Assembly (NCBI GenBank): GCA_003956705.1
Contig: QZCP01000287.1
Coordinates: forward strand, 1-58,591
Source of the DNA: Brevipalpus yothersi
Taxonomy: Eukaryota; Arthropoda; Arachnida; Trombidiformes; Tenuipalpidae
Direction of reading: 5' to 3'
Length of the DNA stretch: 58,591 nt
Shown here: piece by piece, positions 20,915 to 34,070 of the stretch
Numbering within the stretch: the stretch's first letter is position 1
Layout: the number at the start of each line of letters is the position of its first letter
Notes under the pieces: model-generated
The model's input: the letters and a program-made list of their open reading frames with translations, nothing else
The model's database searches: none
What the model was told of the DNA's origin: nothing
Program-made: the position numbers and the translations under genes

Positions 20915-22520
20915 TTATTCAGGATCCATCTTAAAATCATCGATAGAACTCCATGAATCGACAAATGCTCTCTTTCCCACCCACTTTGGATTCAATAGAT
21001 GATATCGAGAGAAAACTTGTCTCATGGCATACCAAACTTCGGAAGCTGCAGGCTCAATTTGATCTGGTGGCAAAAGGAATCCAAAAGTTCCTGTATCTCT
21101 CAATTCGATAGCGAAAGAAATTTTTGTACTAGTTTCATCGAAAGCCCAATCAACACTACTTCCATAGGCAGGATCTGTGTGTGAAAAATATTTTTGATCA
21201 TCATGAGTTGAATTTTTCCTGAAACATTCATTCGCATCAAGCTACTCACAAATCACTTGATAAATTTGTCCGAAAGTGTAATTGGTTCCTGTTGTTTGTT
21301 GCAATGCCTTGGCTGCAACTTTAGTTAAGTCGGTCTGTAAAAATAACCGAGAGATGAGAATAATCAAATCATATGCATACTGAACTTACGATTAGTTCAA
21401 TATTCTCCGGTGAAGATGATTTGTATCCATAAGGATGCATCCACATTTGACTATATGAATGAAGTGAAAAATAGAAAGCTAGACGATCATTGTACTTTAA
21501 TAGATGATCTCTCAATGCTGAAGTCTCGGGCTCTGAAAAAGGTCCTTTTCCATGATAAATTTCTGAACAAGCATGAGCATCCGGTGCCAGATTGTACCCA
21601 GTAGCGAAATTTCGATTAAGATCAACTCCAATACACCAAGAATCAACTGCTGGACGCCTATATAAATGTATATTGATTGAGATTGAATAGAGAAATTGAT
21701 TATGGATTTCAGACTTACATATTCTTTCGCCACAGTCTGTTGAATGTCCAAGTTGTAACATATCCATCGGGATTCATCAGAGGTGCGATATGGAAATCAA
21801 AGATGTCCAAGAATCGACTATTTCGTGTCAAAATATCATTGATTATGTGTAGACATGTGGCAGGACTGATCCATTCTCGAGCATGCATTCCACATTCCAA
21901 GAAGACGATTTGCTTTTGGACAGTTTGATTGAGTGAATTTCCTGGCCTTGATAGAGTAATCAATTGAATTTCACGTGATTCATAAGATTTACCAATAGAT
22001 GATAGTTGAACTATATCCGGATAATCTTTGACAAATTTTTCTAAAATAGTTTGAATTCCAATAATGGTATGATAATTTCTAAGATCATAAAGTGGATTCG
22101 ATATGGTGTAAAAAAGTTTTCGCTCATTGATTTGTCTTTGCTCCTTATCGATAAGATTCTGAATATTGCTTGAGATCACTTCATGATGGATTCCGGAAAC
22201 TTCAAGCCTCTCCAAAACTTTCTCATACGATTGTGAACTGGCGTAGAGATAGTTTGGTAGATTTAAAGAGGGTTCATTCAAAATATTCACTTGCTAGAAT
22301 GATAAGAGGAAGAAAAATTGGACAAAAAAACTTTGATGAATTTTTTTCATTAGATTGCAAAAAAGTTGCTTATTCTCACATCATCTTGCTGGTCCAATCG
22401 ATTAAGTAATTCCAGATGAGATTCACTTGTAGGAGAAACTTTGATGAGACGAAAATCGGATAGATCTCCGTTAACATGATGAGAGGCCAGTATAAGGCCA
22501 ACCATAAGTAAACGAAACAT
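20915..22520 (-). CDS. Secreted M14 metallocarboxypeptidase (procarboxypeptidase A-like)
   Basis: Zinc exopeptidase that removes C-terminal residues, probably a digestive zymogen. Five exons (22380-22520, 21719-22293, 21390-21657, 21250-21334, 20915-21174) join in phase to give 442 aa. A signal peptide (MFRLLMVGLILASHHVNG) and a propeptide of roughly 100 aa precede the catalytic domain. Zinc ligands are His184 and Glu187 (HAREW) and His305 (FSLHSYS). The substrate-binding Arg lies in LNRNF (254), Tyr357 matches CPA Tyr248, and the catalytic Glu380 lies in AIELRDTG. At the position of CPA residue 255 there is Val364 (YPAYGSSVDW). That suggests CPA-like preference for hydrophobic or aromatic C termini, not the Asp of basic-specific CPB. 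The chain continues about 35 residues past the family core. A dead partial copy lies at 18422-18865. Confidence 0.95.
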
Positions 22521-22846
22521 GGTGATTATCAAATAATAAAACAATGTATTTATCAGAATCGGATTGATGTTCCGATTCAATTTTACTATTTTATTATGAA
22601 ACTTTTTCCAAACAGCACTATTAATTTATAATGTCTCTCCCATAGATGAGCACACTTTTTGACTTATCATGATTCAGCTTGCTGCTACACTTTTTTTTCA
22701 GGAACACTTTATCCTTGCTCTATGACATGTATGGCTTAGGGTATTTCGAAACGATGTATATTTCTTCAAAATGCTAAAATTGACCTGATTTATGGTCGAT
22801 AGCTCGTGTGTGTGTCTCTTTCTCATGGCCATTATGAGTACATGAA

Positions 22847-22923
<77 letters not shown>

Positions 22924-23645
22924 TTTTTCGATGAAAATCTTAGCGTCTTCATAGCGACTAGTCATCGTGGCGTGATCAGAATCATTATTAGTTCAATATT
23001 TACACATAGCCAGCATAATGGTTTTTTAAATGGATGATGGATTGATGAAGAAGCATCGAAATGCAAAAAATTCGACGTAGAATGGGTTGTGTAACTGAAA
23101 TCCTTGAAAATTTTGCTTTACATATTCAATTGGATGTGAATTTTTTAATTATCTAATTTGTTTGTGGAATGCTTGATAGACATAGTAACCCAATTGTTTT
23201 CGATAATGACCTGAAAATTGTATCATATAGATCATGGCCAATTACATAATCGAGTGGAACAAATCTTTGATTCGCTGATCATTCAAAATTTTTCGATTAC
23301 TATCCCCTGAGAAATAGGTCTCAGTATTGCTCATCCCTCGTCACCGAATTTAATTTCAATATCATTAAAATTTCCCTTCATTATTGAGTTGTTGAATTAG
23401 TTCCAGTCTTTCCGACAATCTGACATGACGTTTTTTGTCTCTTTTCACTTCTAAAGGAATTTTCTATACAAATCAGATGATATTCACAAATCTTTTTCCA
23501 TCTGCATCAACGAGCCTTATTCAGAATTCAGAATTTAGATTCAGACTAGACATTCAGAATTTTCCATTTTTTCACTGAGATTGATCATGAAATTTCCAAA
23601 TGTTCACAGAAGAGAATAATCAAACCAACAATTTGAACTGTTTAA
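22521..23645. other. Intergenic region with GA microsatellite
   Basis: Carboxypeptidase promoter side, a (GA)n tract at 22852-22921, and then AT-rich DNA holding the 3' UTR of the large Ser-rich gene. Open frames through the GA tract encode only repeat dipeptides. Confidence 0.45.
22852..22921. repeat. (GA)n microsatellite
   Basis: About 70 bp of uninterrupted GA dinucleotide. Confidence 0.95.
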
Positions 23646-26600
23646 TCATCTCGAAGAATTTTCCAATTCTGGAGGAAGTAATACAACAATTATCGGAACA
23701 TCATTATCATTTGTTTTTGAAGAGCTTTCGCTGTTATTAGCAACATTTTTGATAGATGATATGGTCGATACTTCCGGCATGGGAGATGAAGATATTATTT
23801 CTTTTTTCGTAGTCGATGACTTATTTTCAGGCTTAGAAGTGGTAGATTTTTCTTTGTCACCTTTTCTTTGCTTAGCAGATTCAGAGGGAATAGAATCTAA
23901 ATCGATAGTATAATCATTAAATTCTTTTGAACTATCTTTTAGAGGTTCAATCGAAAAACTTGAAGTTTCGACTGATTCAGGCTTCTTGCTTTTTGACTCA
24001 TTAAAATCTTTTGGATCTATGTACAAGATTGAATCATTTTTTCTCGATGAGTTCTGAGAATTTGAGCTTAATGGAACAATTTGTGATGATGAAATAATTT
24101 GTCCACTTTTGACAAGCATTTTCATTAATTCAGATATACTTGTTACGTTCATTAGAGGATTGATTACTGATATATTGACACCACCCCTGTTATCAACAGG
24201 CCCCATAGTGAAGTTTGAATTTTCTTTGCCATTCTCAGTAAGTCCTGGACCAGTTGAATCTTTATTTTTTCCAATAGATTTTGTTGAATTTGTTTCTATC
24301 AACGAATCATTGGAATTGAGTTCAGGGGGACATGGAGTCACCTTTTGATTTTGATTGGCAGTTTTCTTAATGTCAGCCAAAGTTTCTTGCATCATAAGGA
24401 AAAGTTTCTTGAAAGCTAATTCCTCTGCTTTTTCAGCTAATATTTGCTCAGAGGTGATATTTTTCGCATTCAAATCACCAATATTGTCATCATCATGTGT
24501 TTGATCAGTTTTATTTTTTCTCTTCTTTGATCTTCTTGGTCCACTTTCTCCATCCACATCACCACTTTCTTTCACAGGAGCCACACGTGAAGTCAATCGA
24601 ATCTGATAAACATTGCCAACCTTCTCATATGGACCAACTGGAATAGGTGTTTCTTCGGTCGATGTTTTGAAGCTTTCAGATTTCGAATCAACTGAAACTT
24701 TGTCTTCAATATTTTTTTCAGATTTTCCAGAACTTTTGTCATCCATTTCGTTTTTAGTGTCTTTGGGATCAGTATCTTCATCATCACTCTCTTCGATAAC
24801 AATTTTCCTAGTACTTGGATTGTTCTTCTTACTAGCTCCAACTCGAGTTTTCGGATGATTTGATGCTCCAAAATAAACTCTATCAGCATCTTCACTACTC
24901 TTCTCATTAGGACTTCGAGTAATTATTTCGACAATATCACTTCGAGTTGATGATTGCTTTTTGTTTTTTCGACTTCTTGTCACACTGGAAGAACCACTGC
25001 GAGATGAATCACTGGAACTTTCATCGCGATTGGAAGGTCTTTGCTTCCGGTTCCGATTGGAACGTGAAGATCCGGATGATGAGGGGGAAGAAGAAGTGTT
25101 GGAACGTTGACGATCATTACGAACTTCACCACCCACAGTTGGGTCGTCATCTGGATCATCTGATGCGGTGGAACGATGTTCTTTTCGAAGATTCCTTGAT
25201 TCAGTATCGATTGAAGAGGATGATGAGCTTCCTTTTTTCTTCCTAGAACTGTCCATCTCAGGCTCTTCATCGTGTTCAGAGTTTTCTGAACTTCCTGTCT
25301 TGCCAGACTTTCGGTTTGATCTTGAATTTTCTTCCACCAAAAATTTACTAATGTTATCATCCTCATCTGAATCATCAACTACTGATACTTTGGCTGGATT
25401 CAAATTGCTCTCAGTATCAGTCATCTTTTTCTCACGCTTTTTACTCTCACTCTTCTTATCTACACTGCTTACTGGCATATTCAATAAATCAGTTCCTTTG
25501 ATGAAAAAATCATCATCATCATCTTCTATCTGATCTAGGAGAGTTTTTTTCGTATTTCCATGTTGCTCTTGAATTTTTATCTTACTTTTGGTATTCTCTT
25601 TATCATCATAATCTTCACTTATTCCTAATCTTTGGCGTAATTTTCGTAATTTTTCCGCTTTACTGGCTGTCATCTCTCTATCCTCATCACCATCTGATGA
25701 TGGCTCATAATCGTCAAAATTAAGCAATTTATCTCTATTGGAAGCCAATCTAGCGGAAGAATTTACTGTTCGACGTTTAGCTTTGCCTCTTGATGATGAT
25801 TTAAGTTTTGTGGAAGATACTGTCGATGTGAGGCTGGTTGATGAAGCTGTTGTTGTATCATCCATCAATTCAGGAAACAGAGGAGGTGGTGAATATCCGT
25901 ATCTACCTCGTTTCCGTTGGGCTGAGGAAAGGAAAGTAGAGAGTTAATTAGAATTAGGGAAGAAGATATCCAATCAATTAGAGCATATCTACCTTGTATT
26001 CGTCCAGTTTGAAATGGTTTGTAGCTATGATAATATCCACTGGCTGATGCTTTGTAGAGGGGATCTTGATTTGATTTGGTGTATTCAGATCCATAGTCTG
26101 CTTCACCATCTTCCTCCTCGGGCACATATGATGGGCCGTATATTTCATCATGCTCTTCGGATAACGGTTTATCTGATTGAATGTCTGGTCGAAGTGGTCG
26201 ACGTGATCTGCGAGAAGAAGAATATCGACTGGAAGATGGAAGGTGTTCTTCCTGTGGTTGAAATTTTGAAGGTGAAGATCGCTCTCGCTGATTTGAATTA
26301 GGAACTGTTCAGGGGAGAGAAATGAATGAAAAATGAATGTATACTTCCAAAACAAGTATGATATGAATCTATTCGGGTCAAAAAAAAGTTTATTACGGGA
26401 ACAGGCTTTCATTTCTTATGTCAGCTACTGTGATTCAAATATCCATCATCAACACGCGATAAGTCAAAATAAATGCCCAATACTGAGAATATTATGGTGT
26501 GTTTTCCGAAGTTCATAAATATAAATATAAATATATGATTCAATACTGTTGATGAGCTAATTTGCATTCTCATTTTAGCTAACATTTTTTCTTTCCATGA

Positions 26601-28093
26601 AATGAATGATAGTTCAATATGATGAGATGTATAATAAGTGTAATATTATATAAGGAGGCCTGTTGACAATAATAGGAAGAAAAAGGCCAACTACTGGGGA
26701 ATCAAAGAAAGAAAGAAAGAGAGAGAGGTATCCAGAAGTAATCAAATTCTTAAAGCTGGAAGGTATCATGTTTTGTACGATATCAGAATTTCAATTCAAC
26801 TTATCATTTGAATCGTTCAAAGAATAAGGATCACAATACCGATTGATTGGCCTCTTACTGTTACTCTTCTTATCAACCCGTATTTTAAGAACCCTTCATA
26901 ATCATGATTGGAAATGCTTCGTCCATTCATTTCGATGAAGGGACACCTAATACCCGAGAAAATCCTTTCCTTATCTTAACGATTAATAGGAAATGGATCT
27001 TGAGCAAGCCCATGATCAAGAAGGAAAGTTCATTCGGAATGAAAGCTTTCATGGAGTCCCAAATTCTCCGAATATTTCGAAAACCATACACAAAATCAAC
27101 CCGAAACATTTAATTTCAGAGCATACCTTTGTTAGGTGATGCAGTACTCTTGCTAGATGAAATCGAAGCTTCCGGAACGGGATCTTCTGCTGGACCAAGA
27201 CTTATACTACCTTTTTTGAATGTTATCTGAGCTTTTCCCAATCGTATGGAAGTTCCACCCTCAGAACTATGACCAATACTGATAGCCGGTGATGGTTTAG
27301 GTGTTGTGGTTCTAGTAGAAGAAGAGGAACTCGATCGTTTACGAGTAGATGAAGATTTTTTTTTCGACGAACTTTCAGATACACCATCCTCATCACTATC
27401 ATCACCATCATCACTACCACCACGTAATGATGGGAAACGATAAGTATAAGTGGCTGAAGATGCGGACGCTCTTCGTCCATCAGCCATTCGACGTGTGTGA
27501 CGATTGTTCGATGAGGACATGTACATATCTGCCGGAGGACTCACAATGTATGGTATGGGCTCACTTTCTGATCCTTGGAACACAGAGGAAGATGTATGAG
27601 GATCAACACCGGATGTTGGTAACATAATTTTGGATGACAATGAAGATTGAACCCCTGATGATGGGGAAGATGAAGATGATGATGATGATGATGGCTTAAA
27701 TAATGGATCCACAAAAACATAGCCTCTCCAGCCATTGGGAGATCGTTCCGAGTGGATTGGTGTCAATAAACTGTCCACAATTGAGTGAAGAGTTGAATCA
27801 AGACGACGATCTGATCGTCTTTTTATCACAGGTCTAGTGTCAATTGTTGATGATGATTTGCGCGATGAAAGGGCTGATAGTGGCGATGGACTCAGATGAT
27901 GTATGAATGGACTCAATTGTATTATGCCCTGTGCTTGGACAGTTCGATGGTCGAGATCAATGATTCCGCACAAAATGATGCCGATGATAAGTATCATGAT
28001 TATGGATAGATAATGACTCGTTGAGTGAATGAATGATAAATGACTTGATGGTGGTTGAAGTATCCGGAAATTGTTTCGCTGGAGTTGAATCAT
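23646..28093 (-). CDS. Large Ser/Asp/Glu-rich protein with N-terminal signal/anchor, 1184 aa
   Basis: Three exons join in phase: 27127-28093, 25993-26304 and 23646-25921. From the ATG at 28093 this gives 1184 aa; an in-frame ATG at 28126 would add 11 aa. A hydrophobic segment at about residues 32-50 (LSIIMILIIGIILCGIIDL) could be a signal anchor or a late signal peptide. Beyond it the chain is largely disordered. It has poly-Ser tracts (FKPSSSSSSSSSPSS), Arg/Ser blocks (SSSRYSSSRRSRRPLRP), a YGPSYVPEEEDGEADYG segment, a KAKRRT basic patch, many acidic clusters (VVDDSDEDDN) and one helical stretch (LAEKAEELAFKKLFLMMQET). The cysteine content is very low. No catalytic or folded domain is recognised. 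A secreted matrix or cuticle protein is possible, but the acidic/basic C-terminal half could also be nuclear if the hydrophobic segment is not used. Confidence 0.72.
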
Positions 28094-28600
28094 GGATGAA
28101 AAAAGATACACACATACACTATACATACACAAGTTATCATCCAGGTAACGATTTGGTACACATTTGTAATAGTTAAACGTTCAATCAATAGAAATTAAGA
28201 TTTATAAAGCAAATATCAGATGAATGAAAATCTGAGCGAGTGGATCACTTCACTTTTTTTCATCACATGTTGTATCAAGGAATGATAACCACTAACTGAC
28301 ATTTATCGTCATCGCCGATACATATGATCGCAATGAACGATCATGGTAGAGAATTTAGAAAAAAAAGATGAACAATATTTTACTCATAAGTTTTGTGTAT
28401 GTGTGCGAATGTGTGTAAAATAATAGTAGTAGTTAGTTGGAAGAACTCTCGATTGAGATGAAATTGATGAGAGTGAAGTTGACACAAAAATAATCAAGTG
28501 AAACTAACGGAAATCAGGTCATCGGAGAAACTTTTCAAGATCATCACAGTTGCCCTGAAGTTTGGAAACGATAGAAAGAAAATAAGAAAAAGAAAGAAAG

Positions 28601-28601
<1 letters not shown>

Positions 28602-28656
<55 letters not shown>
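28602..28656. repeat. (GA)n microsatellite
   Basis: About 50 bp of GA repeat upstream of the large Ser-rich gene. Confidence 0.95.
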
Positions 28657-28659
<3 letters not shown>

Positions 28660-29171
28660 CTGGTTCACTTTACTCACCATCACGTCCTACCTTACTGACC
28701 GAAAATCCTCAAATCATTGGAATGCTCTCCTTGCATAGAAAGTTCGATGGACAAATAACGGTAAATGATTACAGAGAGGCTGTGGTCTTGAGCCTTTGGA
28801 AGATTAGTACGATCTTATATTAGAATCAGTATCTGTATCAATGGTGATGATAGAGCAGACATGGAAAAATATGATATGAGGGCCATTGATGGATATGGGC
28901 TGAATTGGAAAATGAAATGAGACTAATTTCACCTTTAAACCAGTCTTCTTTTTTACAGCTAATCAACATTCAAGCTGACAGTAGTGGCTACTTTGGAGAA
29001 CAAGTGGAATCAGGATCGGACTGATCACCTTCGGCAAATTTCAGCCCGTTTAGCCATCATTCTATTTCATCTTTCTATTTATAGATGGAAATGATGTAAC
29101 TTGTTTGGTAAATTTTAACAAGATGAGAAGTAAAAGTAGTGATTTTCTTCTTCCTCCTCTAATCATTCAGA

Positions 29172-29199
29172 TTTTCTCTCTCTCTCTCTCTCTCTCTCC
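29172..29199. repeat. (CT)n microsatellite
   Basis: About 28 bp of CT repeat in the 28-31 kb intergenic region. Confidence 0.9.
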
Positions 29200-30639
29200 T
29201 ATCATCATCTCCATTTACTGGATCAGTTTAATTGCTTGTGGACATTCCATTCCATGATAATCCTTTCGATCACCAAATGATATACACTCAATGTTTCACA
29301 ATAAGCTGAGAAATCATTTCTGTGTGAGTGTATGTCATTAGAATAATCTATTCGCTAAGAAATAAGAAAAATAAGAAAAACAGAATCAACTAAAAAAGTA
29401 AAATCTATTCGATTGATCTGATGATGATCAAAGTTCCGGTCGACAAAACTGAACCTCTCTATCTTCATTCCTCAAAATGAGTATCTCAAATTGCAAGCTG
29501 TACTTCGGAAGATGGACATTTTGACACCTTAGTGCGAGCTGGTTCCGGCTTTATGTTATTTAAGGAAATCCAACATTCTACTTTATACAGCCATCATCGA
29601 TGGACAATTGAAGAAGATGTAGACATTAGGATTAAATTAGATTTGGATTGTGTCCTGGTTCAATTTTCGGAGGGAATAAAATAAAATCATACTAAGTTGG
29701 CTGACTTGGGTTGACAATTATTTCCTCTCAGATGAGGGGGACAGAAAATTCACAAGAATTAGGAATTTATTTTCTCAACTTTTCTCGTTTGTCTTCTCGA
29801 AGGCTGTCCAGTCTACATGTTAATCTTTTCTCTTCAAATAAATCGAATCTTCTCGAATAATCAAGTGCAGCGAATCTCTACCTATCATATTGATGTGAAC
29901 AACACACTGGGTCATGTTAATTGTGTTCATGGGACATTCTGTTACACCTTCCGATATTGAGAACAATATTGACTCATGGCCTTCGAGATGCTGAGCAATC
30001 AGAGTTATCCCAGATAGGTATTACGACATTGAATTTTAGAGTATATCAAATCATCATTTTTGAGTGGGATTTGAAGTTTTTCCCCTGCATTTTCTGATGA
30101 AATCGAGCTGTTTCGGTTTCTTTTATCATGTGAAAATAACTCATCTCACACATCAATTGAAGAATTCCTAGGAAAACTGACCTGGAGATCACAGAACTAT
30201 GGCTAAGTGATCGTAATTCTCGCTACTCTGCTTTTCAAATCCTTATAATGGATTCGAGGAACCATGAGATTTGAGGATTCATCTGAACCCTTCACTCGAC
30301 TACAGACGGAATTGATCCAATTCTCTGACAGTGAGATATCTCTCATATCATCTAACTTTTCAAATCCTCGTCAATTTTCCCAGGAAACGATCCAAAAGAT
30401 GTATACTAGTTGTTTACCCTAGGAAAACACATACTCTGTGTCATGGTTTGACGAAACTCTGGCAGAATTTAACAGGAGAGAGATCTCTGGTATATGTTAT
30501 ATTTCACGAAAAGGTACTGTTTTCTGTCACATGCCTATGTTAAATTTAACGGGCATCATCTCATTTTTCTCTGAGGGCGAATTGTTTCGGAATGTGATCT
30601 CGGTCTTTGCTAAGCAATCAAAACGGAGAGAGATTATAG

Positions 30640-30681
30640 TAAGTAAAAGTAATCTAGTGATAAGTAAAAGTAATCTAGTGA
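30640..30681. repeat. 21-bp tandem duplication
   Basis: Two adjacent identical copies of a 21-bp unit that begins TAAGTAAAAGTAATC and ends TAGTGA. It looks like a recent replication-slippage duplication. Confidence 0.9.
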
Positions 30682-30898
30682 AGATTATTTGCACCGATCT
30701 ACTTTCAGCTAGAAGCAACCGTCTGATTGACAGATGAGGCGGTCACAGAGGATCCACATGATTAACCGAGTAATTTGCATCGAGACACTAGTGCAAATAA
30801 TTGTCTCGTCAGCAATATTAATAGTCCAGTCTTGTTGGCAGTCCAGTGCGAATATCTCATCAAGTTGTAATCTAATCTGTGTTTAGATAAGTTCTAAA

Positions 30899-31180
30899 AT
30901 GAAGTTTCTTTTGGTTGCCGTTTCCCTTCTTGGACTTTTCGCAATGGCCTTTGGTGATATATTGGACAGTATCGAGAATCTTCGAAAAGCAACTGTTGCA
31001 AAGGGTGAAGAGACCCATGATGGTGTTATTGCCGAAACTGATACCATGATCGAAGGATGGACTCCAAAAGATTCGGACAGGAAACACGATGAGCTCATGA
31101 AAAAGACCGATCAGTATGAGCAACAAGCTAAACCAATTTTCAGTTTCGCTGATAAATTTCATGCAAGATTTTTTGAATAG
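30899..31180 (+). CDS. Small secreted protein, 93 aa
   Basis: Single exon. It has a textbook signal peptide (MKFLLVAVSLLGLFAMAFG, cleavage expected near residue 19). The mature part is about 74 residues, charged, helical and cysteine-free (DILDSIENLRKATVAKG; RKHDELMKKTDQYEQQ; SFADKFHARFFE). AATAAA at 31252-31257 is 72 nt past the stop. The size and composition recall small secreted helical proteins of mites, but no specific family is recognised. No intron or upstream exon is required. Confidence 0.72.
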   Translation: MKFLLVAVSLLGLFAMAFGDILDSIENLRKATVAKGEETHDGVIAETDTMIEGWTPKDSDRKHDELMKKTDQYEQQAKPIFSFADKFHARFFE

Positions 31181-31251
31181 AGCCGGGCAGTATGATAAGA
31201 AGTGATCAAATTGCTTAATGATTGGTTTCCCATGAAAAGTAAGATCATGAT

Positions 31252-31257
31252 AATAAA
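31252..31257 (+). terminator. Candidate poly(A) signal
   Basis: AATAAA 72 nt downstream of the stop codon of the small secreted protein gene. Confidence 0.6.
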
Positions 31258-31594
31258 TGCCGCTATGTTGTAGAGAGAATTTTTCTTTTCTCCAAAAAAA
31301 GCTTTATATCAAAAATCATCGAACAAGTAATCCGATGTGTGTTTAAATAACCAAATAGAAAGCATAAGTGATTACTTTTAGGGTACTTTTAGAGAGAGCT
31401 TTTAAAATTTTCATTAGTCATATCAACAGTCATAACTTATCTCAAAACTAGTGAATATTTACATGTAAACCTGTGAGCAATGGCGACATACAATGGTGTG
31501 TACATGGCCAAAAAATAGAGACTCTCATGAAGTGATATTTTGAGCTTATATATCTTGTGGTATCAGTGTGAGAGGGAAAGAGCTGAACCGGAGA

Positions 31595-33268
31595 TCATCT
31601 GAACAGAGGAAACACATTCAAATCGTAGCCATTCCATCCTTGAATTGCGAGTAAAAAAATGATAACGTAATATGCTGAAAAGGAAATGAGAAAAGATGAG
31701 AGAAACCATTAGTAATCGGTTGAGAGCTAATAATGATGATTGGCAACACCATCAATCTTGTGAGCCTAGAAATAACTGAGCTTTGATTCACCGAAAGATG
31801 TTTGATCAAATTACTCATTCGAGAGATGATGATTGTGTCCTGTCGGAAAAGTTCGGTGAACACCTCATTCAAACTAAACTTCACCACCTCATTTGAAAAA
31901 TTGCAGCAATCTAAAAAATCGATCATCTTCAATACAATTGGATAAGTTTCAGATCTGGAAATCAGCTTATTATCATCATTAATAGCGCAAACTTGTCAGA
32001 CTTCTTGAAAGTGAGATTTGTGAGACCGAAAGAGATTAAACTCGATCTATTCATGAGAAATACAAATCAATAGCATAACAAATCTGATAGTCTGTCAGCA
32101 TGTACTTGACTTAAGCTATGAATGTAAACTCATCATGTGTGGATTCTTCTCATATTACTAATTGATCTTTCACTACTAGCAATCATGATTTTCCCACGAA
32201 CTTCAGAAACTGTCTGTGAGATATTCTTATGTAGGTTATCAATATTTCCCGAGTAACAAATAGCTAGCTTGATAACATGAGAAACTTTACCCACACGTAT
32301 CATGCAGAGGATGATGATCATCTTCAATCAAGAGAAATGGAAACATCAAGTCAAGTTGCCATGAAGAAATGATTCAACTATCTCAATATACATAAAAACC
32401 TTCGTTCAATTCAACAGAAGACATCTTCGAGAAGTGAAAGAAAAGAAATCAAATTACCTCCTGGAATGAAACACAAGGCTCCAGCGATGAAGAATATGTA
32501 ACTTTGGAACTCGTGGAACTTTGGATCAGGATTGAATGCAATCACAAAGCCGATCGATATTGAGATAAGTCCAGCGAATAGCAATCCAAAAGCGGCACAA
32601 ATGGTTTGCCAGTGTTTTCGCACTTCAGGCTGCTTCCACCATCTATGTGTTCAACGAATACAAAAGGGAAAAAAATTGATTAGAGACAAACTGTGTTTGA
32701 AGAGAGAGACAGAACAATGGAAAAAGTGAGAAAATATTTAGATAAATAGTTGTCTGATGAATAGATGATTCAATAGAGAAAACAAATGAAAAGGATTGAT
32801 TCAGCATATATACCATACCTTTTGGGCTTTTCATCGTTATTACACGGCAAATAAGTAGTTGGATAAATTGTGTGGAGAGATTGACCAGTTGTTGTGTGTT
32901 TCAAATCAGATGGACGTGAATTATTATGATTCTGATGAGATGTTGATGGCATTGTGTCAGTTGACGTATCGTTTGAGAGTTTCTCTTTGCATCCTCCACT
33001 TGATGTGGTAAGAAAGGAACCATAGTTGACAATGTCATCTTCGGCTTGCTGGTGGATACAGAAGAAAAAAAACACACCACTATCAGCATCATCATCGTTA
33101 TCAGTCAAATTAATTTCTCAGTATCATTTAAAAGTTAAGCGAAAACCGTATCAAAATTTTCTTAATCACTCAGCATCAAAGAAGCCGATTCCGGTCAAAG
33201 AAAATCAAGATAAAACATGATAATCACACACAACACGTGCTTACCTGATAACCATTTTGGGTTGTCAT
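31595..33268 (-). CDS. TMEM134-like membrane protein
   Basis: Member of the TMEM134/TMEM230 family: small two-helix membrane proteins of the endomembrane system. Four exons (33245-33268, 32819-33048, 32458-32642, 31595-31674) join in phase, giving 172 aa (human TMEM134 is about 195). The disordered, Ser/Thr/Asn-rich N-terminal half is followed by KPKRWWKQPEVRKHWQTI, which introduces helix 1 (FGLLFAGLISISIGFVIAF). A short loop leads to helix 2 (YIFFIAGALCFIPGAYYVII), where IPGAYYVI matches the family PGxYxVI motif, and then a tail rich in aromatic residues (AIQGWNGYDLNVFPLFR). The last 26 codons lie about 780 nt beyond the third exon and were recovered through the acceptor TTTTCAG at 31675-31681. 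Cellular role is poorly known. Confidence 0.85.
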
Positions 33269-34070
33269 TTTAGGTGTCACTATAAATATAAATATTTTTT
33301 GGTCAATCAAAAAAAATATGTCTCAATATGGCTTCATAAAAGTCAAAGGAATGTAGACAATGTTTAAATTACAAGGAAAAAGAAAGACAAAAAAAACAGC
33401 AAAGCAAAATGAGTCAATGTTCAATATATATCTGTGAACATGGATGACACACGAACATTAACGTAACAGAACAACAAGAACAATCATCACTAACATAAAC
33501 TATGAGACGATGTTGATGATGTTGACGATGAAAAGTTGACCATCATCGAACGTGGACATGTTTTTCATCTCTCATTTTACATCCTTCTTCTGAAAAAAAA
33601 CACTTTTTCTGACACTTTACACATGTTGAGCAAATGGCATTTGAAGCTTTCTCTCACTTTGCTGGGATGTTGTTGGTAAACTTCTCCTCTTGCCAAAAGT
33701 TGTTCAAATATGCTCTCTTCCCATGTTGGCGCGAATGCTCAGCATATTTGAAATGGTAAGTAGTTTAGGGAACATGAAGCTCATGGGATTGTGGGGAATA
33801 TTGATGATTAAATTGATAACAAAATATTGTCTCGGTTCATGTGGCCATCTTGCGTTTTTAAATCGTATCGTGGATGAGGTGTGAATAAAATTTGAGAACT
33901 TTTTTTTGATGATCGTCCCGAATTGGAATGAGGTTCAGAGATTCAAGTGTAGCTGAGATAGATAGATTTTGATGGATTTATCAATGACTCATGAAAAATT
34001 AATAAATGACCATCTTGGGATGACCAATGAAATCATTAGCTGAAGGGTCAAATCAATAACAAATAAAATA
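33269..34070. other. Intergenic region
   Basis: TMEM134-like promoter side and AT-rich DNA. No gene supported. Confidence 0.4.

Larger units (their letters stand above)
28094..30898. other. Intergenic region, 2.8 kb
   Basis: Contains (GA)n at 28602-28656, (CT)n at about 29172-29199, and an exact 21-bp direct tandem duplication at 30640-30681. Frames at 30331-30737 have no recognisable protein character. No RNA gene or other element was identified. Confidence 0.4.

Noticed and set aside
22698..22965. Open frames made of Leu-Ser repeats
   Set aside because: Direct translation of the (GA)n/(CT)n microsatellite.
30331..30737. Overlapping frames before the small secreted gene
   Set aside because: They run through a 21-bp tandem duplication and lack coding character or promoters.
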